In this document: piece by piece, positions 19,918 through 29,257 of the stretch
Position numbering within the stretch: position 1 is the first letter of the stretch
Layout of the letters: each line of letters opens with the position of its first letter
NCBI GenBank assembly: GCA_963728155.1
Contig: CAVSJF010000014.1
Coordinates: 106,526 to 170,525 of the forward strand
Reading direction: 5' to 3'
DNA length: 64,000 nucleotides
Source of the DNA: JACVRW01 sp963728155
GTDB lineage: Bacteria > Actinomycetota > Thermoleophilia > Solirubrobacterales > Thermoleophilaceae
The notes under the pieces: generated by a model
What the model was told of the DNA's origin: nothing
The model's database searches: none
Seen by the model: the letters and a program-made list of their open reading frames with translations, nothing else
Translations under genes and position numbers: made by a program

Positions 19918-19923
19918 TAGCCT
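19918..19923 (+). promoter_or_regulatory. Promoter -10-like TAGCCT, 9 bases before the Wzc-like gene
   Basis: Lies in the 30-base gap after the GT4. It supports the GTG at 19933 as a separate transcript start. Confidence 0.45.
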
Positions 19924-19932
19924 GAAATCGCG

Positions 19933-21492
19933 GTGGCGCTCTCCGAGGACTCAGGCAGCCCAATTTCCCAGCCCGCGGCGCGCGAAAGCTCGTCCCTGCT
20001 CGCGGTGCTCCGGCGCAGGATCTGGATCATCGTTGCGGTCACGCTGCTCGCCGGCGCGGCGGCCGCCGCCTTGGCCTACGCGAACCGCGACTCCTATGAG
20101 TCCACGGCCAAGCTGCTCTTCCGGCAGACCGTGAGCCCCGCCCTGAGCGGCGTGGGCTTCCCGGTCGGCGCTCCGGACGCCGACAACCTCGCCGCCAACA
20201 ACATTCAGCTGGTGGACTCGCGGCGCGTGGCGGTGGCCACCTCACGCGACCTCGGCGCTCGCGGCATCGAGATGTCGCCCGACGACGTCGAGGCCGACGT
20301 GCTCGTGAGCGGCGCAAAGGACAGCGAGGTGGTCAACGTGACCGCCCAGGGCGATTCCGCGGCCAAGGCCCAGACGCTGGCCGGCACCTACGCCGCGGCG
20401 GCCGTGCGGCTGGCCGAGGCCGACGACCGCGCCCAGGCCGGGCGCGTGCTGACCAGCCTCGACGCGCAGCTGGCCGAGCTTCCGCCGGGCCAGCGCAACG
20501 GCGAGGGCGGGAGCACGCTCCGCGACAATCGGGAGCGGCTGCGCGCGCTGATCGCCGCCGGCACGGGCAGTCCGCAGTTGATCCAGCCGGCCTACCTTCC
20601 CACCAAGGAGAGCGGCAATCTTCTCCAGACCATTCTGCTCGGCCTGCTGTTCGGAGTGGTTCTGGGCGTGGCGCTCGCCCTACTGCGCGACCAGGCCGAC
20701 CGCCGGCTACACCGCGCCGAGGACGTGTCCGGGGCGTTTGCCGCTCCGGTGGTGACCACGGTGCCGCGCCACCGCGCGCTGAAGCGCCACGCGCGCTACG
20801 AGGACCTTCCACCCGAGGTCGCGGAAGCCTTTCGCATGCTGCAGGTGAACCTGCGCTACGGGCGCGACAATGCGGTGCGCACCGTGCTCGTCACCTCGTC
20901 GCGCAGCCGCGAGGGAAAGACGACGGTGGCGTGGAACCTGGCCTCCGCCGCCGCCTCGAGCGGCCTGTCGGTGGTGCTGGTCGAGGCCGATATGCGCCGG
21001 CCCGCGCTGGCCAAGCGCTACGGGCTCGACCCAGAGCCGGGGCTGGCGGAGGTGCTGCGGGGCGAGATCGCCACGTCGGCCGCCCTTCAGCCGGTGTTCC
21101 CCGCTCCGAGCGAGGCGGCCAGCAACGGCCGGCCCGGCGGGCGGCTGCAGGTGATCGTGGCCGGCCACTCTCCGCACGATCCGTGGGCGCTTACCCAGTC
21201 GACCGCCATGGCGAGAATGCTCGAGGTCCTGACCGAGCACCACGACCTCGTGGTCTTCGACACGCCACCGATTCCGCATGTGGCCGATGCCGTGTCGCTG
21301 CTGGGCCGGGTGGACGGCGTGATCGTCACGGCTTCGCTGAACAACACCAGCGGGCCGGATGCCGAGCGCCTGCGCAACCAGCTGGCCGCCCTGGGCGCCC
21401 CCGTTCTCGGGGTGGTGGCCAACGGCGGGTCGGCCGTCGACGGCTACGCCTACGCGCCCGCCGCGTCTCCGCGCACCGAGCCCGTCACCTGA
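19933..21492 (+). CDS. Wzc-like chain-length determinant fused to BY-kinase domain
   Basis: 519 residues. A membrane helix at about 30-50 and another at about 232-252 flank an extracytoplasmic Wzz domain. The cytoplasmic kinase domain follows: Walker A SSRSREGKTT (322-331), Walker A' VVLVEADMRRP (347-357) and Walker B LVVFDTPP (Asp443). It would regulate polymer length through ATP binding and autophosphorylation. Its C-terminus has only two tyrosines (505, 507, in GYAYAP), not the usual Tyr cluster, so phosphorylation control may be reduced. The start is a GTG with TAGCCT nine bases upstream. It converges on the phosphotransferase with an 8-base overlap. Confidence 0.88.
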   Translation: MALSEDSGSPISQPAARESSSLLAVLRRRIWIIVAVTLLAGAAAAALAYANRDSYESTAKLLFRQTVSPALSGVGFPVGAPDADNLAANNIQLVDSRRVAVATSRDLGARGIEMSPDDVEADVLVSGAKDSEVVNVTAQGDSAAKAQTLAGTYAAAAVRLAEADDRAQAGRVLTSLDAQLAELPPGQRNGEGGSTLRDNRERLRALIAAGTGSPQLIQPAYLPTKESGNLLQTILLGLLFGVVLGVALALLRDQADRRLHRAEDVSGAFAAPVVTTVPRHRALKRHARYEDLPPEVAEAFRMLQVNLRYGRDNAVRTVLVTSSRSREGKTTVAWNLASAAASSGLSVVLVEADMRRPALAKRYGLDPEPGLAEVLRGEIATSAALQPVFPAPSEAASNGRPGGRLQVIVAGHSPHDPWALTQSTAMARMLEVLTEHHDLVVFDTPPIPHVADAVSLLGRVDGVIVTASLNNTSGPDAERLRNQLAALGAPVLGVVANGGSAVDGYAYAPAASPRTEPVT

Positions 21493-22936
21493 TCCCGTGC
21501 TCGCCGCTGCGGCGGCTGAGCACGTAGGGAATGGTGCGCGCCAGGATCTTCGCGTCCAGCCAGAGTGACCAGTTGGCGCAGTAGAGGTAATCGATTGTGA
21601 CCATGTCGCTCACCGGGACACGGCTCGAGCCGAGGATCTGCCACGGCCCCGTCACGCCCGGCGCCACCAGGTACCGGCGCCGCTGCCAGCCCGAGAAGAG
21701 GCGGTCCTCCTCGAGGATCAGCGGCCGCGGACCGACCAGGCTCATGTCGCCCCGTAGAACGTTGAAGAGCTGCGGAAGCTCGTCGAGAGAGCGTCGCCGC
21801 AGCAGCCGACCGATGGGCGTGGTGCGCGGGTCATCGGCGATCTTGAACAGCGGCGCCGCTTCGTTGCGCTCGGAGAGCTCGTGCTTGCGGGCGTCCGCGT
21901 CGCGCTCCATCGTGCGGAACTTCAGGACCTTGAACTCGTTGCCGTGCCGTCCTACGCGGGTCTGCCGAAACAGGACAGGGCCCGGCGAGCCCAGCCTTAT
22001 CGCCGCCGCGATCAGCAGCAGCAGCGGGGTCAGCACGACGAGGAGGGCGACGGTGACCACGAGGTCGAACGCTCGCTTGAGAATGCGCGAGGAGGACGAG
22101 AGCCCGAAGCCGCGGACCCCGAGCAGCACCCGTCCGCCGAGGTCGTCGAACTCGACGGAGGTGCCGATCACCTCGAGCAGGCGGGGCAGCACCGTCACCC
22201 TAACCCCCGAGGCGGTGGCCATGCGCACTATCTCGACCACGTCGTCGCCGCCCTCGTGGCTGGGCGCGACGATCACCCGCTCCACGCGCTCGGCCTCCAG
22301 CACCTCGGGCAGGTCCTCGAGCCGGCCCAGCGGCCGCTCGAAGCCCTCGGCGGGCGACGCCTGTCCCTCGATTCGGCCCACCACCTCGGCGTGCAGCGCG
22401 GCGTCGTCGGCGAACTTGCGCTTGATCAAGTTGAGCGCCGCGGCGTCGCCGATCACGAGCACCCGCTCAGCCGCGGTCGCGCGCACCGATACGAAGCGCG
22501 CGGCCGCCCGGGCGATCATCAGCAGGGCTCCCATGAGCCCCCAGAGCAGCAGCGGGTGCGAGCGCCCGGTGAACTCGAGGGCCTGAATGCCCTCGATCAT
22601 CAGGGTGAACAGCGCCGCGACGGCGAGGAGAGAGGGCGCTTCGTCGAGCGTCGTCTTGTGAAGGACGAACTGGTCGCGGTCGTACAGCCCGCCGGCCTTG
22701 GCCAACAGGGTGTACAGCGGCAGCAGCAACACGGCCCAGATCGTGAAGCGCGCCCCGCTTATGGAGGCGACGATCAGCATGGACGAGGTGACCGCGACGA
22801 TGTCCGCCGCCACCAGGCCCGCCCGGGCCATCAGTTCGCGTCGTCGCGCCGACCGGGGAAGCGGAAGCTCCTGGGGGAGCGGCTCCGCGGTGCTGAGCGC
22901 CGAGACCGTCCTCTCCGTCAGGCGCGCTTCAGCCAT
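21485..22936 (-). CDS. Polyprenyl-phosphate glycosylphosphotransferase (WbaP-like), copy 1
   Basis: 483 residues from the ATG at 22936, which lies 10 bases after the stop of the upstream glycosidase gene; a longer open frame would invade that gene. Four N-terminal helices lead to a Rossmann-like CoA-binding-type domain (VLVIGDAAALNLIKRKF). A fifth helix and the catalytic bacterial sugar transferase domain follow, with SPGPVLFRQTRVGRHG, KVLKFRTM, LDELPQLFNVLRGDMSLVGPRP. It transfers a sugar-1-phosphate to undecaprenyl phosphate, the first step of repeat-unit assembly. It is the last gene of a three-gene operon. Confidence 0.9.
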   Translation of the reverse strand: MAEARLTERTVSALSTAEPLPQELPLPRSARRRELMARAGLVAADIVAVTSSMLIVASISGARFTIWAVLLLPLYTLLAKAGGLYDRDQFVLHKTTLDEAPSLLAVAALFTLMIEGIQALEFTGRSHPLLLWGLMGALLMIARAAARFVSVRATAAERVLVIGDAAALNLIKRKFADDAALHAEVVGRIEGQASPAEGFERPLGRLEDLPEVLEAERVERVIVAPSHEGGDDVVEIVRMATASGVRVTVLPRLLEVIGTSVEFDDLGGRVLLGVRGFGLSSSSRILKRAFDLVVTVALLVVLTPLLLLIAAAIRLGSPGPVLFRQTRVGRHGNEFKVLKFRTMERDADARKHELSERNEAAPLFKIADDPRTTPIGRLLRRRSLDELPQLFNVLRGDMSLVGPRPLILEEDRLFSGWQRRRYLVAPGVTGPWQILGSSRVPVSDMVTIDYLYCANWSLWLDAKILARTIPYVLSRRSGEHGIR

Positions 22937-22946
22937 GCGCGATCCC

Positions 22947-24149
22947 CTAACCGCAGACGCGAGCGTCCGTGCTCTTGGCGCAGCCCTCGTACTTCCTCGC
23001 GAGGGCGGTGAAGGTCTTGAGAACGGGCATCGGGGAGAACGCGCCACCTCGATAGCGATTCAGGCCGGCGAAGCGGAACGTGACGTCGGACTGCTTGGAC
23101 TTCGAGTCGTACTCGGTGGCCCAGGAATACCAGTAGGTCTGGGTGATTGCCAGCTTGCGCCGGACCTTCGCGAGGCGCTTGTAGACGGCCTTCATGCGCA
23201 CGACCTGACCCTTGGGGGTGGTCTCGAGGCCCAGCAGCTTGCTCTTGGGCACCCTGCCCTGCGCGGCGGGCCACGTGAGCTCAGTGACGATGATCGGCAG
23301 CCGGCCCTGGCCGCGTGCCTTCATACGGGAGCGTACGCGGCGCACGATCTCCAGCGTGTTGTCCACCGTGCGGCGGACCGACGTCGGGTAGTTGGTGAAG
23401 GGGTGGACCGCGATCAGGTCGAAGGAGCCCTTCGCGCCGGCCTTGTAGAGATCGCGCATGCCGTCCCATTGCGTGTAGTCGCCGTAGGCCACGAGCGACC
23501 CGGCCACGACCTTGGCGCCCGAATCCGCGTTGTGGATGGCGCGATAGGCCGCCTTGAGGACCGGAACGTAGGTCTTCTGCCACGGCCGCGGCCCCCACAT
23601 CCAGGGCGCAACCTGCTCGTTCCAGATCTGCCATTGGCGCACCGGCACACGCGGGATGTCCGGGTTGAGGCTCCAGAACGTCCCCGTCGGCCCGTAGCGC
23701 TGCACCGCCTGGGTCATGAAGCTGGCAAAGAGGGCGGGGTCTCGCGGCGGAAAGCTGTAGGGGTTGCTGGATTTGGGCCGCGTGGAGGCCCACTTCGGGG
23801 TGTTGATCACGTTGAAGAGCACCGAGATGCCGTGCCGTGCCGACGCGCCCACGATCCGGTCGGACCGGTTCCAGTTGTAGGAGCCGGGGGCGAACTCGGT
23901 ATCGGCCCAGGTCACCGGGAAGCGGACGGACTCCACCCCCGAGCTGGCCATGAGCGCCATCTGGGCGTCGAGCGCCTCGTTGGAGACCGAGAGCTCGTTC
24001 GACATGTTGGGCGGCAGAACGGTTCCGAAGAACCCGAAGGGCACCTTCCGCGGGGCGGCGGAAGCGGCCAGCGGAAGAGCGAGCAGCACGAGCAGGGCTG
24101 CGGTCGTCAGGGCAGGCAGAGTTGTCGGCCGACGGCTCAAGGCTCGCAA
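22947..24149 (-). CDS. Secreted glycoside-hydrolase-like TIM-barrel protein in a phosphotransferase operon
   Basis: 400 residues with a signal peptide (core about 13-30, cleavage after an ASAA-type site near 32). The barrel has VRFPVTWADTEF, NTPKWAS, QIWNEQ with candidate acid/base Glu178, DLIAVHPF near 244-251 and VTELTWP with candidate nucleophile Glu290. This is a clan GH-A pattern close to GH39/PslG-like proteins. The gene starts 2 bases after the stop of one phosphotransferase and ends 10 bases before the next, so it is co-expressed with chain initiation. A role in cutting or releasing nascent exopolysaccharide is inferred. Confidence 0.78.
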   Translation of the reverse strand: MRALSRRPTTLPALTTAALLVLLALPLAASAAPRKVPFGFFGTVLPPNMSNELSVSNEALDAQMALMASSGVESVRFPVTWADTEFAPGSYNWNRSDRIVGASARHGISVLFNVINTPKWASTRPKSSNPYSFPPRDPALFASFMTQAVQRYGPTGTFWSLNPDIPRVPVRQWQIWNEQVAPWMWGPRPWQKTYVPVLKAAYRAIHNADSGAKVVAGSLVAYGDYTQWDGMRDLYKAGAKGSFDLIAVHPFTNYPTSVRRTVDNTLEIVRRVRSRMKARGQGRLPIIVTELTWPAAQGRVPKSKLLGLETTPKGQVVRMKAVYKRLAKVRRKLAITQTYWYSWATEYDSKSKQSDVTFRFAGLNRYRGGAFSPMPVLKTFTALARKYEGCAKSTDARVCG

Positions 24150-24151
24150 GA

Positions 24152-25604
24152 CTAGTAGGCCCCCTGGCCGCGCAGGATGATGAAAAACGTACGTACCAGG
24201 ATCTTCACGTCCTTGCGCAGGCTGTAGTTCTCGACGTACTCGCGCTCGACGGCGAGGCGCTCCTGGAAGTTCAGCTCGCCGCGTCCGTGGACCTGCATGG
24301 GGCCGGTGATACCGGGACGCATGTCGAGGCGAAAACGCTCGGTCTCCCCGTAGCGCTCCACCAGCCAGACCTCCTCGGGGCGAGGGCCGACGAGGCTCAT
24401 GTCGCCCTTGAGAACGTTGAACAGCTGCGGTAGCTCATCAAGGCTCGTGCGCCGCAGGAAGCGCCCGACGCGCGTGACGCGCGGATCGTCGCGCAGCTTG
24501 TACATCGGCTCGTCGAGCTCGTCGACCGAGATCACCTCGGAGATGCGCTGCTCGGCGTCCTCGCACATCGTCCGGAACTTCAGGATCCGGAAGGGCCGGC
24601 CATGGCGGCCCGCGCGCTTCTGGGAGAAGAGGGACGGCCCGGGCGAGTCGACGCGCACCGCCAAGGCGATCACGAGCAGGAGGGGGCTCAGCACGACGAG
24701 CCCGACGGCCGACAGCCCGATGTCGAGCACCCGCTTCATCGCCATGGTCGACCACGAAGTCCCCCAGGTGCCGTACTCGATCACCGGCATCTCGGCGATG
24801 TGGGAGAGCCGCACCGCCGTTCCCAGCATCGCCCTCATGGGGGGCATCACGCTGAGCTTGACGCCGGTCACGCGGCACACGGAGACGACGCGGGCCAGCG
24901 TCGCCTCGTCGAGCTCGGGCACGGCTAGCACCACGCGTTGGGCGTCGTGACTCCGTGAACAGGTACTCCAGGTCGGCGCGGCTGAGCTGGTCGACGCCGT
25001 TTTCGTGCAGCAGCGAGCCGTTCAGCCCCTTGGGCCCGGTGACCTCGGAGACCGAGAGATGGTGCCCGGGCTCGAGGGCGAGCTTGCGGGCGACCGCGTC
25101 GGCGAGCTTGCCGCTGCCCAGCACCAGCGCCCGCTCGGGCGGCACCAGGCGGCGCCAGAGCGCTCGGGCGGCGGCGCGCAGGCAGTACGCGCTCGCCAGG
25201 GCCACCACGTAGAGGGTGGTGGCGCTGTAGACGGTGAGCGTCACGTCGGGCAGCGCCCGGATCAGGAACAGCGTCCCCGCGACCGACAGGGTGACCCAGT
25301 GGAACACGGCCGGCACCTCGTCGGCGGTGAGATGCCAGATCTTCGGATGGTCGGCGTCGTAGAGGCCCTCGAGCTTCGCGATCACCACCCAGAGCGGGAG
25401 TGTCGCCAGCGCCCAGAGCGGACCGGTCGAGCCCTCGACGAGGGTCATCGCCCCGACGGCAAGCAGGAAACACAGGACATCGGCTGCAAAAAGCAGTCGG
25501 CGGCGGAGGGCGTCCTTGCGCAGACCCGGGCGCCAACGGGGCTGTCTTGGCGTCTGAGTAGGCGCTGAAGCCGCGGTCGGGTGAGTCGATCCGGCGGGCT
25601 GCAC
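24152..25604 (-). CDS. Polyprenyl-phosphate glycosylphosphotransferase (WbaP-like), copy 2, frameshifted once
   Basis: About 480 residues after one correction near 24945. The N-terminal part (GTG at 25604) has four helices, LEGLYDADHPKIWHLTADE, and a nucleotide-binding-like ALVLGSGKLADAVARKL strand. The C-terminal part has MKRVLDIGLSAVGL, SPGPSLFSQKRAGRHG, ILKFRTM and LDELPQLFNVLKGDMSLVGPRP, the catalytic sugar-phosphate transferase domain. It is a second initiating enzyme, so the region can probably start two different lipid-linked chains, or the copies act on different sugars. It heads the operon phosphotransferase - glycosidase - phosphotransferase. Confidence 0.85.
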
Positions 25605-25688
25605 CTAGGGCAGGCCATGCTAGTCCAGCAACCACTGACCTTCTAGTCGGTTGGTTCAAATACGGAACCCTGGGCCGATCAACGGGGC

Positions 25689-27012
25689 GTGCGTTCGTTG
25701 CTCTGCGCCCTCATCCTGGGCGGCAATCTCCGTGTGGCAGCCGCGCCGGCCCATGGCCCGGCCCGCCGGGGACATCGCCGGCGTGGCGGTCCACCCCTGG
25801 CTCATGGATGACCCGCAGACGCTCGAGCGCACCTTCGCCGGCATCGCCGCGACGGGAGCCCACTGGGTCCGGGTGGACCTGCGTTGGTACCTCATCGAGC
25901 CGCATGGCCCGTCCGTGTCGTCGGGCCGGGCCGACTGGAGCGAGATGGACGCGATCGTCAGCGCCGCCGATCGCCACGGGCTGCAGCTCCTGCCCATTGT
26001 TGGCTTTTCGCCGGCCTGGACGACCGACGAGGACGAGCACTGGGCCTACCCGGACGCCGTCCCCTTCGAGCGCTTCTTCGAGGCCGCGCTGCGCCGTTAC
26101 CCCCGGATAGCGGCCTGGGAGCTCTGGAACGAGCCGAACTTCGGCGTGTTCGCCAAGCCTCGGCCCGACCCCGCCGGCTTCGTGGGCCTCCTGCGTAGCG
26201 CCGATGGGGTCCGCGACCGGGTGAACCCGAGCGCCAAGCTCATCTCCGGCGGCCTCGCGCCCGGCGCCGAGATCGGCATTCTCGCCTGGGTGGACGAGGT
26301 GGCTCGCCTGGGCGGGCTCGAGCTGGTGGACGGGTTGGGAATCCATCCCTACAGCGCGCAGCGGCCCGACGATCCCCGCGCCTGGATGATGCGACTCCAG
26401 GCACTGCACGACCGCCTCGCCTTTTTCGGCCGGCCCGACCTGACGCTCTGGCTGACCGAGTACGGCGCGCCCGCCTTTCCGGCCGCGAGCGGCTGGGGGC
26501 AGGCGCTGAGCGAGGAGGCCCAGGCCCAGCGCCTGCGGATCGCCTTCGCGCTGGCCACCCGCCTTCAATTCGTCGAGAACCTGACCTGGTTCGAGTACCG
26601 CGACAGCTGCAGCGCCGCTGACGCCGACTGCCGCTTCGGCCTGGTGAGAGAAAATCTGTCGCCGCGCCCGGCCTACCACGCCCTCCGCGGCGTAACCGAA
26701 GGCGTCACGACACCCCTTCGCCCGCGCTTGGCGCTCAGGTCACGGGCCGCGCGCCGGGTGCGCCGGGAACCCCAGGCGGTGACGATCAAGGGCACGCTGC
26801 TACTGCCCGCCGCAGCTCGCTCGAGGGCCCGGATAGACCTCCGTGTAATGGCACGTGGCGCGCGGCCGAAGACGCTGAGCGTTCCCGTCAGCGGCGGCGC
26901 CTTTCGCGTCCGCCTGCGCCGGCACGCGCGGAGCCCGTGGAGGATCCAGGCCCGCTACGCCGGCTCGCGAATCTACGCGCCCGCCGTGGCGCGCAGTCGC
27001 TTGGCTCCCTAG
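25689..27012 (+). CDS. Secreted glycoside-hydrolase-like protein with C-terminal beta domain
   Basis: The safely framed part starts at the ATG at 25753. It shows a GH-A barrel: VRVDLRWYLIEP, WELWNEPNFG with the candidate acid/base Glu, GIHPYSAQ, and LWLTEYGAP with the candidate nucleophile. A basic C-terminal domain of about 100 residues (TIKGTLLLPAAARSRARI onward) looks like an immunoglobulin-like fold. The GTG at 25689, in a neighbouring frame, would supply a short signal peptide (MRSLLCALILGGN). I infer a one-base error near 25745, but this start is a guess. It is the third such protein of the window. Confidence 0.65.
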
Positions 27013-27021
27013 CCAGGCCAC

Positions 27022-27027
27022 TATCTT
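27022..27027 (+). promoter_or_regulatory. Promoter -10-like TATCTT, 7 bases before the GT2 start
   Basis: It overlaps the alternative TTG start at 27026, which argues for the GTG at 27035. Confidence 0.5.
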
Positions 27028-27034
27028 GGCCCAC

Positions 27035-27976
27035 GTGCCCCGCCGGCTCGCGGTCGTCATCCTCACCTGGAACAGGCGCGACGACACGCTTGCGTGCCTC
27101 GACTCGCTGCGGGGCGAGATCGGCGAAGACGATGCCGTGATCGTGTGTGACAACGGCTCACGGGACGGGACGGAGGACGCGATCAGATCGCGGCATCCGT
27201 GGGTCGAGGTGATCCAAAACGGGGCCAACCTGGGCTTCGCGGGCGGCAACAACCCGGGCCTGCGCTCCGCGCTCGATCGTGATTTCGAGTGGGTGCTCCT
27301 GCTCAACAACGACACCACCGTCCCGGCCGGCGCGCTCGCCGGGTTGCTGGCCTACGCGGCCACGCGGTCGGCCGTGGGCGCGTTCCAGCCCCTGCTCGTC
27401 GAGGCCGATCGCGCGCGCTTCATCGACTCCGCCGGCCAAATGCCGCTGCGTCGAACCGGGGCGGTCGAAGCCCTGATGGGCCGGCCCATCGCTGATGCGC
27501 CCGACGGCCCCGTCGAAGTCTTCGGCGCCTGCGCCGCCGCCGCGCTGCTGCGGGCGTCGGCGCTGCGGACCAGCGGCCTGTTCGACGACGACCTCTTCGC
27601 CATCTGCGAGGACGTGGACCTGATGTTCCGCGTGCGTTTGGCCGGGCTGGCGGTCGAGCTCGTGCCGCACGTCCGAGTGCTGCACAGGCGCGGCATATCC
27701 GTGGGCGGCACAACGAGCGAATCGACGTTCGCGCGGGGCTTCTGGGTCGACCGGAACGTCGTTGCGCTCGCTCTGCGCTACTGGCCGACCAGGCTTCTGC
27801 TGGCCGCGATGCCCCGGCTTGCCTTCAGGTCCGTGCGGGCGCTCCGCCGCGGGCGGCGAGTGCCGGAGCACCGCTGCCTCCCGCTCTGGCGCCGGAGTTG
27901 CGAGGTCCGCCGGGCCAATCGCCGCGCGATGCGGCGGCTCGGCCTCGACCACTGGTTTGCCCATGTCGTCCGATGA
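27035..27976 (+). CDS. Glycosyltransferase family 2 (rhamnosyltransferase-like)
   Basis: About 313 residues of GT-A fold. Motifs: VVILTWNRRDDTLACLDS, VCDNGSRDGT, NLGFAGGNN, the metal-binding LLNNDTT, and ICEDVDLMFRVRLAG near the catalytic end. This layout is shared with WbbL/RfbF-type rhamnosyltransferases. The TTG at 27026 lies upstream in frame, but the GTG at 27035 is preferred because TATCTT ends seven bases before it. The end overlaps the flippase start by 14 bases. Confidence 0.85.
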   Translation: MPRRLAVVILTWNRRDDTLACLDSLRGEIGEDDAVIVCDNGSRDGTEDAIRSRHPWVEVIQNGANLGFAGGNNPGLRSALDRDFEWVLLLNNDTTVPAGALAGLLAYAATRSAVGAFQPLLVEADRARFIDSAGQMPLRRTGAVEALMGRPIADAPDGPVEVFGACAAAALLRASALRTSGLFDDDLFAICEDVDLMFRVRLAGLAVELVPHVRVLHRRGISVGGTTSESTFARGFWVDRNVVALALRYWPTRLLLAAMPRLAFRSVRALRRGRRVPEHRCLPLWRRSCEVRRANRRAMRRLGLDHWFAHVVR

Positions 27977-29246
27977 CCCCCTGGGCCGGCTGGAGCAGGC
28001 CGCCACGAGCGATCGCCGGCTCCTGTCCCGGTCGTCGGTCACGCTCGTCTCCAGGGGCTTCGCGAAATCGGCCCAGCTCATCTTCCTGGTGGTGGCCGCG
28101 CGGCTGCTGACCGTCGAGGAGTTCGCGACCTACTCCTACATGCTGGTGCTGGCCTTCGTGTTCTCGTTCGTCAGCGAGGTCGGCGTGCCGGTGGTGGCGG
28201 GCCGCGACCTCTCGGCCGGGAGGGCCCGCCCCGGCGACATCGAGGCCGCCGCGCTGCCCGTGGTCATCGTCAGCGCCGGGGTGGCCGCCCTGCTTCTCCC
28301 CCTGTTCGCCGCCGTCGACTCGGGTCCGGGGAGCACGCTGCTACCGGCCCTGCTGATCGCGGCGTTCGTTCTCTTCAACCGGCTGTTCGAGTTTCGGGCG
28401 ACGATGCTGCGAGCCCTCGGGCGGTTCAATGCCGAGGCCGCGATCCAGGCCGGAGGCGCCGCCCTGTTCATAGCGGGCGGCACCGCGGTCACGGCCGCCG
28501 GCCTCGGCGTGTCCGCCGTGCTGGGAGTGCTCTGCGCCAAGGAGGCCCTGTCGGCGCTGGTGACCTACCTGGTGCTGCGGAAGGACCTCGTGCGCTCCAC
28601 CGGCCCGTCTCCCGTGGGCTGGCGGCAGCTTCTGCGCGTGGGCATACGGCTCTCGATCGCCGGGATGGCGCTGGTGCTCGTCATGCGACTGCCGCTGGTG
28701 GCCCTCGGCAACTCGGGCACAGCGGAGCAGGTCGCGTTGTTCTCGGCGGCCCAGCGGTTCGGGGACGCCGCGTGGTTGCTGGCCACGACCGCCGGCGTGG
28801 CGCTGCTCCCGGGAATCGCCTACCTGGCGCAGTCCGATCGTCCGCGGGCTCGCAAGCTGGTGCGGCGGGTTCTGCTGGCCACCGGCGGCGCGAGCGCCCT
28901 GCTGGCCGTGGCGACCCAGCCCCTGGCCGAGCCCGCGATGCGCCTGATCTTCGGCTCGGACTTCGCGTCGGGAGACGAGGCTCTGCAGATCATCCTCGCG
29001 GGATTGCCGGCCTATGTCGCCCTCGGCATCAGCTGGTACGCCATCGTCGCCTTCGACGGCGAGCCGCGGCTGCTCGGCGTCGGGCTGGCGGGCATCGTCC
29101 TGTGCGTGGTTGCGGTCCTTCTGCTCGTGGGTGGCGGGGCGGAGGGCGCCGCCTGGGCCTACGTGGCCTCGCTCTACGCGATAGCGGCGCTGAGCCTGTG
29201 GGCGCTGGTCCGACAGCTCAGAAGCGGCACGCCGGTCATCGTCTAG
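27963..29246 (+). CDS. Polysaccharide flippase (Wzx/MATE-like), second copy
   Basis: 427 residues from the ATG at 27963; the open frame upstream only shadows the GT2. About 12-14 helices. A short polar N-terminus leads to LSRSSVTLVSRGFAKSAQL and the VVAARLLTVEEFATYSY motif that marks the start of this family. It moves lipid-linked repeat units to the outer face of the membrane. It overlaps the preceding transferase and is followed, 11 bases after its stop, by a polymerase, so this unit contains a compact Wzx-Wzy pair. Confidence 0.85.
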   Translation: MSSDDPLGRLEQAATSDRRLLSRSSVTLVSRGFAKSAQLIFLVVAARLLTVEEFATYSYMLVLAFVFSFVSEVGVPVVAGRDLSAGRARPGDIEAAALPVVIVSAGVAALLLPLFAAVDSGPGSTLLPALLIAAFVLFNRLFEFRATMLRALGRFNAEAAIQAGGAALFIAGGTAVTAAGLGVSAVLGVLCAKEALSALVTYLVLRKDLVRSTGPSPVGWRQLLRVGIRLSIAGMALVLVMRLPLVALGNSGTAEQVALFSAAQRFGDAAWLLATTAGVALLPGIAYLAQSDRPRARKLVRRVLLATGGASALLAVATQPLAEPAMRLIFGSDFASGDEALQIILAGLPAYVALGISWYAIVAFDGEPRLLGVGLAGIVLCVVAVLLLVGGGAEGAAWAYVASLYAIAALSLWALVRQLRSGTPVIV

Positions 29247-29249
29247 GGT
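29244..29249 (+). promoter_or_regulatory. Promoter -10-like TAGGGT, 8 bases before the polymerase
   Basis: Its TAG is the flippase stop codon. The GTG of the polymerase follows after eight bases with no Shine-Dalgarno. Confidence 0.4.
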
Positions 29250-29257
29250 CAGCCGCC

